Part shown: piece by piece, positions 60,035 to 64,000 of the stretch
How the letters are laid out: every line of letters starts with the position of its first letter
Position numbering within the stretch: the stretch's first letter is position 1
Assembly (NCBI GenBank): GCA_948579355.1
Contig: CAPAOV010000009.1
Location: 43,525-107,524 of the forward strand
Length of the DNA stretch: 64,000 nucleotides
From: an uncultured Eubacterium sp.
GTDB taxonomy: Bacteria; Bacillota; Clostridia; Lachnospirales; Lachnospiraceae
Direction: 5' to 3'
Made by a program: the position numbers and the translations under genes
The notes under the pieces: generated by a model
The model's input: the letters and a program-made list of their open reading frames with translations, nothing else
Database searches by the model: none
What the model was told of the DNA's origin: nothing

Positions 60035-60565
60035 TTACACTCCTCTCTGATATGCCATAAATCTCTCACGTACCTGACGGTACCTTGTGCGCGGAACAGT
60101 CAGTTCCGTACCCTTTTCCAGAAAGACTACACAGCCGCTAATCTCCCGTATGTAGCGCATATTTACCAAATAACTCTGGTGGATACGCAGGAAATCGTCA
60201 TTACACATCTTCTCCTCCCATTCGTTGAGGATACCGTACATCGTACGGATTTGACCGTCCTCTAAATGAAAATACAAACGATGTAATTTACTTTCCACAT
60301 AAACAATCTGATGTAGCGTCAGGCGCCTCTCTCCCTCGCGAAAGGGAAAAGTCAAAATATCTTTACTATTGAATTGTTGCTGCAATTTGTTTTCCACCAA
60401 TTGTCGTAAATCCAATATCGCATGAACTTTGGCATGAACTTCCTGCTCAGAAACCGCCTCATATATTTCCGCTTTGCACTCCCTGCTTTCCATATACGCC
60501 GCCGCTAATTGTTTCATCTTTTTACGAACCATTGTGTCCTCATCGCATACTGCAATCCTGAACAT
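60035..60565 (-). CDS. LytTR-family regulator with truncated receiver
   Basis: ATG 60565 follows GGGGAG and gives 176 aa. It opens like a receiver domain (FRIAVCDEDTMVRKKMKQL) but only about 55 residues of that domain remain, with no phospho-acceptor strand. The C-terminal 100 residues are a LytTR DNA-binding domain (REGERRLTLHQIVYVESKLH, DFLRIHQSYLVNMRYIREI). Phosphorylation as in AgrA-type regulators is therefore unlikely. It forms an operon with the unknown coiled protein. Confidence 0.82.
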   Translation of the reverse strand: MFRIAVCDEDTMVRKKMKQLAAAYMESRECKAEIYEAVSEQEVHAKVHAILDLRQLVENKLQQQFNSKDILTFPFREGERRLTLHQIVYVESKLHRLYFHLEDGQIRTMYGILNEWEEKMCNDDFLRIHQSYLVNMRYIREISGCVVFLEKGTELTVPRTRYRQVRERFMAYQRGV

Positions 60566-60762
60566 AACCGATGCTCCCCGTACTGCCTCCTGCATGTTAT
60601 TCCTGTTCCGTCAGTTATTTAGGTAATCGACATATTTGAAAAATTACTTTATAGGAAAATTCCCCCATGTCAGAAATCGAACATTTTTTGCAGAAAATGA
60701 TAGTATCTTCTACCTTTTCAAACTAATGCCCTCTTAAATCCCAGAGCGGCTCATAACCACCA

Positions 60763-60966
60763 TCATAAATAATCCAATGAATTTCCATTTCCCATAAGCT
60801 TCCCACAAATTTTAACACGGTCAACAATTTCCACATTATCCGGAAAATTTATATCAGTTAATTGATTCGCAAATTTATTTAGTTGTACATTGTGATAAAT
60901 TGGAATACAACAGATTACTCCTATTATAATAAAAAAACACAGAATCCCCCAAATTGTTTTCTTCAT
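60763..60966 (-). CDS. Small membrane-anchored protein, probably frameshifted at the C-terminus
   Basis: ATG 60966 gives 67 aa with one membrane segment (about 2-23) and a short outside part (FPDNVEIVDRVKICGKL). The frame ends abruptly at NSLDYL. A second frame over the next 60 bases reads EIHWIIYDGGYEPLWDLRGH before its own stop and looks like a natural continuation, so a one-base shift near 60780-60800 is suspected. Family members as I recall them continue past the GNGN motif. Function unknown. Confidence 0.5.
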   Translation of the reverse strand: MKKTIWGILCFFIIIGVICCIPIYHNVQLNKFANQLTDINFPDNVEIVDRVKICGKLMGNGNSLDYL

Positions 60967-61100
60967 CTTATCTTTTTCCTTACTCCCCATTTTTAATGTA
61001 AATTCTGTTCCAATTCTAATATTCTATCATTATACATCATATCCTCATAAAATATAAAATAAATTTATTTCTTCTTTTTCTTTGTACACATAAACTGTAT

Positions 61101-61970
61101 TTACTCTATCAAAGCAAATTTCTCATCAAACAACCTGTTCCCTACACAATAAAATTTACTGTATGAGTGAGTCGATATTTTTGTCAACTTCCACTTATCC
61201 ATTTCCATATCTTTCAAACTGATTTTCCATAAGCCATTCCAGCGGGAATCTGCTTTTTTAGTGTTGTAATTACCCTCAATTACATACCTGCCGACACTTA
61301 TGTAAAGATTGTCCTGCGCACTTACCATATAGGAATCAGATAAGCCATCTTCACAGATTAAATAATGGCTCGTTTCATTCTCTAAGTCATATACTTCTAT
61401 CCTGATATCCTCCAAAGAAACAAGAAACCTGCCTATCTGAACTATTCGCCCCAATTCCCTGCTTTTGGGAGAGTATGTTCTCATCTTTTTTCCATCTAAA
61501 GTATATAATTCCAGAGCATTATTAAATATGCCTTTTCTTCTGGCGCATACAATATTTTTATTGTATAAACCAATCCACAAAATATTTGTTCCGACAGAAA
61601 AAACTACCGCCGTATTTTCTGTCTCAATATCATAACAATAAATCTTATTGTCACTGTTATAGTAATACACTTTACCTTCAAATTCAAAAAATTGATATGC
61701 CTGTTCCGCTATTTTTTTATATTTCCCATCTTCTATCTGGTAAAGAGTCTTGTCATATTTGTCTTTAACCTCACTTATAAAAGTTCCATGCGTTGAAATC
61801 TGCACACTCTCAAGCCCACTATTCTGCCAATACTGCTGCGAGTTATCCCGAATCCCCTGCCTCTGCAAAAATTGTAAATAACGTTCACTTTCACTTTTAT
61901 TGCACCCACTCAGACATAAAACAAACATACAAACAGGAAACAAAAGAAGTACTTTTTTTCTATTTTTCAT
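61101..61970 (-). CDS. Lipoprotein, candidate immunity protein for the RHS toxin
   Basis: A 289 aa protein with a lipoprotein signal (LFPVCMFVLCLSGC; Cys23 lipidated). The rest is beta-rich with WD/propeller-like repeats (YYYNSDNKIYCYDIETEN, YNKNIVCARRKGIF, LYTLDGKKMRTYSP). It starts 7 bp after the RHS gene on the same strand. Genes in that position in polymorphic toxin loci usually encode immunity proteins, and a lipoprotein would meet the toxin outside the membrane. This is inference from position only. Confidence 0.65.
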   Translation of the reverse strand: MKNRKKVLLLFPVCMFVLCLSGCNKSESERYLQFLQRQGIRDNSQQYWQNSGLESVQISTHGTFISEVKDKYDKTLYQIEDGKYKKIAEQAYQFFEFEGKVYYYNSDNKIYCYDIETENTAVVFSVGTNILWIGLYNKNIVCARRKGIFNNALELYTLDGKKMRTYSPKSRELGRIVQIGRFLVSLEDIRIEVYDLENETSHYLICEDGLSDSYMVSAQDNLYISVGRYVIEGNYNTKKADSRWNGLWKISLKDMEMDKWKLTKISTHSYSKFYCVGNRLFDEKFALIE

Positions 61971-61976
61971 AGTCCA

Positions 61977-64000
61977 TTACTTTCCTTTCATTTTCTTTTT
62001 TACGGTATTGTATGCGGAATTTGGTCGTATCCTATCTATACCCTTGAGATTTTTTATTATTTTCTTGTGTTTACTATTTTTAAATTTCCCATTGCTTAAG
62101 GCTGTCACCGAAACCTGAAGACAATTAAATGAATACAAATTATAACGGAATTTCCCTTCATTTTTTTGGACAGATTCCTTTAGCATATTACAAGCCAGAT
62201 ATGTTAAAATAAAATTTCCCCTAAAATATATTATCCCTGTTAGTTTCTCTGTATAATATTCGTTTTTATTAGTTTTTGTATAAATAGAATGTTTTAATAT
62301 TTTAAGCCTTTTTTGCAGAACAGAAAACATCCCTTTTACTTCTTTCAGAACAATTCTGGGTTCAGCAAATGCTAAAATTTTCAGATTCTCTTTTCGCGGA
62401 CCCCAAAAGAAATAATACCACGTAGATATATTTATTGGATTCTGTATCAAAAGACCTGTATGCCCCTGCTTTGCAGCAGCATTTTTATATTGTAACCATA
62501 CAGCATCATGCCCCGTCGGGTCTGTCATATTCACCCCATCATTCTCACAATACGCATACAAATGCAAACTCAACGGCTCATCCTCTTCTCCCATATAGGT
62601 ATCCCTTGTCAGAAACCTCCCCACTTTTGGCTGATAGTACCTTGCCCGCAGATAGATTTCTTCCGTTTCCTTATCGTAGTACTCCCCGCAGTAGCGGAAC
62701 GGGTTGTCGTCTTTTCTATCTGACTTGATTTCGTTACCAAAAGAATCGTACTCGTAAGTCTTTGTAACTCTGCCGCTTTCGTCGGTCAACTGCACCACAT
62801 TCCCATGCGAATCGGTCACATAGTACTGTTTTCCGGACGCCTCCCCAGAGGCATTTTCTGTTCCTTTGTCTGCAAATATCAGGTCATTTCCGCGGATATA
62901 GCGTTTCTTTACCTTCCCACTCTTAGTGAGTTCCATCACCACTTGGTCGCCGTCCCAGACGAAGATGGTTGTTTCCCCGTTTACTGTTTTGCTGGTGCGC
63001 AGGCCTTCGGCATCATAAGTAAAGCTTACCTTAAAGTTCTTTGTAAGCGTCTGTGTCAACTGATTCAGCGCATTGTAATGATTGACCACGTTTTCGTTTA
63101 ACCGATTGTCTCCCAGTGTCACGTCAATGTCGATGTATGGTTTGCCTTTCCTGTCATTGGGGATTTCATAGCGGTTGACCGTGGCAAGCTGGTTTCCGTT
63201 CTTATCATTTTTATAGATGACTACTTTGTCTTCTTCCGTGTCGGTGTTTAACATATCGGTGCGGAGCAGTTCGTCGTTTTTGTTGTATTTATAGGCGGTT
63301 ACTTTATTTCCAACCCTCATCTCTTTCCGGTTGTTGCTGCTGTCATAGGTGTAGGAAATGTCCTCACTGCCGGTTTTGGTTTCTCTCTTAATACGCCCTA
63401 ACAAATCATAGGTATAGGTTGCCGTCTTTTGGGACTTCTTGCCATCTTTATCCATCACATCAGAAATTTCTTCCGACTTCTGCCCATTGGCAAGATATTC
63501 CGACGAATACTCAGATATTACTCCGGCACTGCCTGTCTGGTTTTTCATTGCTGTCAGGCGGTTCTGGTAATCGTAGGCATAGGTGGTTGTCATGCCGTTT
63601 CCTGCCACGGTTCTCTCGGACAGGTTGCCGTCGGTATCATAAGCATACCTTACTACTTCCTTTCCTGTTTCGTCGGTAACGGCAGTCAATTTTAATGCCC
63701 CATCATAACTGTAATGCAGGGAAAGTTTGGTATCATCCCCCACTTTTACGGCAAAAGCAGATTTATTCCCAACACTGTCATAGGTGTAATTCTTGACCAC
63801 ATCCTTGTTCTTGGTCAGTTTTGTTGTTTCTTTTGTGACCTGTCCGGAGGCGTCATCATAGACAAATGCTGTATTGTCCTGTGTTGCTACATCCCCATAC
63901 GCATTATATGTATAAGTATGTTTCGTCTCTTTCCCAGTCTTTTTTTCCTTTGCCACCATTTCGGTAAGACGGTTCTGATAATCGTAGGTGCTTTTCTGGG
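61977..64000 (-). CDS. RHS-repeat polymorphic toxin, C-terminal part (runs off the window)
   Basis: At least 674 codons of RHS/YD-repeat protein, open to the window edge. Many YD units (TYAYDYQNRLTAMKNQ, YTYDSSNNRKEMRVG) lead to the RHS core end RARYYQPKVGRFLTRDTYMG and then MTDPTGH, the normal border of the toxin tip. The tip (about 175 residues) is AT-rich and unlike the core. It has a His in QGHTGLLIQN (codon 62460-62462) and a Cys in LYSFNCLQVS (codon 62121-62123), the His-before-Cys order of permuted papain-like enzymes. Export route and target are unknown. Confidence 0.88.
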   Translation of the reverse strand, partial: QKSTYDYQNRLTEMVAKEKKTGKETKHTYTYNAYGDVATQDNTAFVYDDASGQVTKETTKLTKNKDVVKNYTYDSVGNKSAFAVKVGDDTKLSLHYSYDGALKLTAVTDETGKEVVRYAYDTDGNLSERTVAGNGMTTTYAYDYQNRLTAMKNQTGSAGVISEYSSEYLANGQKSEEISDVMDKDGKKSQKTATYTYDLLGRIKRETKTGSEDISYTYDSSNNRKEMRVGNKVTAYKYNKNDELLRTDMLNTDTEEDKVVIYKNDKNGNQLATVNRYEIPNDRKGKPYIDIDVTLGDNRLNENVVNHYNALNQLTQTLTKNFKVSFTYDAEGLRTSKTVNGETTIFVWDGDQVVMELTKSGKVKKRYIRGNDLIFADKGTENASGEASGKQYYVTDSHGNVVQLTDESGRVTKTYEYDSFGNEIKSDRKDDNPFRYCGEYYDKETEEIYLRARYYQPKVGRFLTRDTYMGEEDEPLSLHLYAYCENDGVNMTDPTGHDAVWLQYKNAAAKQGHTGLLIQNPINISTWYYFFWGPRKENLKILAFAEPRIVLKEVKGMFSVLQKRLKILKHSIYTKTNKNEYYTEKLTGIIYFRGNFILTYLACNMLKESVQKNEGKFRYNLYSFNCLQVSVTALSNGKFKNSKHKKIIKNLKGIDRIRPNSAYNTVKKKMKGK

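Noticed and set aside
60566..60762. A small gene in the gap upstream of the LytTR gene
   Set aside because: A 19-codon frame at 60668 has no ribosome site; nothing else stands out.

Overview
The window looks like chromosome of a motile, gut-type Lachnospiraceae (Roseburia / Agathobacter / Eubacterium rectale-like Clostridia). The reasons are strong AGGAGG-type ribosome sites with many TTG and GTG starts, a Tad pilus locus beside flagellin genes, secreted plant-polysaccharide enzymes with lysine-rich Ig-like modules, VanRS/BceRS-style two-component systems and a CptIN-like type III toxin-antitoxin. Species cannot be fixed from the sequence alone. There is no rRNA, CRISPR array, prophage or intact insertion sequence.

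Layout. 1-10.1 kb (minus strand): a Tad/Flp type IVc pilus operon behind a TTGACA-17-TAATTT promoter, in the order prepilin peptidase, TadZ/CpaE-like, TadA ATPase, TadB, an unusual TadC, Flp1-type pilin, DUF5702 protein, TadE-like with Cys/His modules, second prepilin peptidase, TadE-like, FHA protein. 10.2-16.4 kb: a DUF2508 gene, then fliS, flagellin, a long FliK-like DUF6240-type protein and a degenerate HD-GYP protein. 16.5-21.2 kb: a secreted subtilisin, a VanR/VanS-like pair and a membrane-anchored C39-like peptidase preceded by tandem 11-bp repeats. 21.2-24.4 kb: a hybrid histidine kinase, an Hpt protein and a 28-residue membrane peptide. 24.5-32.0 kb: an XRE regulator, tRNA-Gly(CCC), greA, a lipase-like membrane hydrolase, a MATE exporter, a polar amino acid ABC transporter and a secreted serpin.

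32.2-33.85 kb is a small AT-rich, apparently acquired patch. It holds a DUF3658-type gene and a complete type III toxin-antitoxin module: promoter, two 45-bp RNA repeats whose differences covary as a pseudoknot, a GNRA-loop terminator, then the toxin. A 17-bp direct repeat flanks the module. 33.9-36.9 kb holds a BlaI/BlaR1-like pair with a clear operator, a DUF6512 membrane protein and a DNA-deoxyinosine glycosylase.

37-59.6 kb is an accessory carbohydrate and envelope region: a GH43 with CBM6, a second GH43 broken by a dinucleotide frameshift beside a divergent AraC regulator, a BceRS/BceAB-like peptide-resistance module, a polysaccharide deacetylase, ogt and dtd, a tandem-domain esterase, a RhuM protein, a flavin reductase-rubredoxin fusion, and GH127 beta-L-arabinofuranosidase beside a second divergent AraC regulator. 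Together the GH43s, esterase and GH127 suggest use of arabinan or arabinoxylan side chains. 59.6-64 kb: a LytTR regulator with a truncated receiver, an unknown coiled protein, a small gene that may be frameshifted, a lipoprotein, and the 3' end of an RHS polymorphic toxin that runs off the window.

The most unusual theme is a shared lysine-rich Ig-like or FnIII-like module, often behind a Thr/Pro linker, in seven secreted proteins of unrelated activity (protease, serpin, two GH43s, deacetylase, esterase, GH127). No LPXTG or S-layer anchor is seen in any of them.
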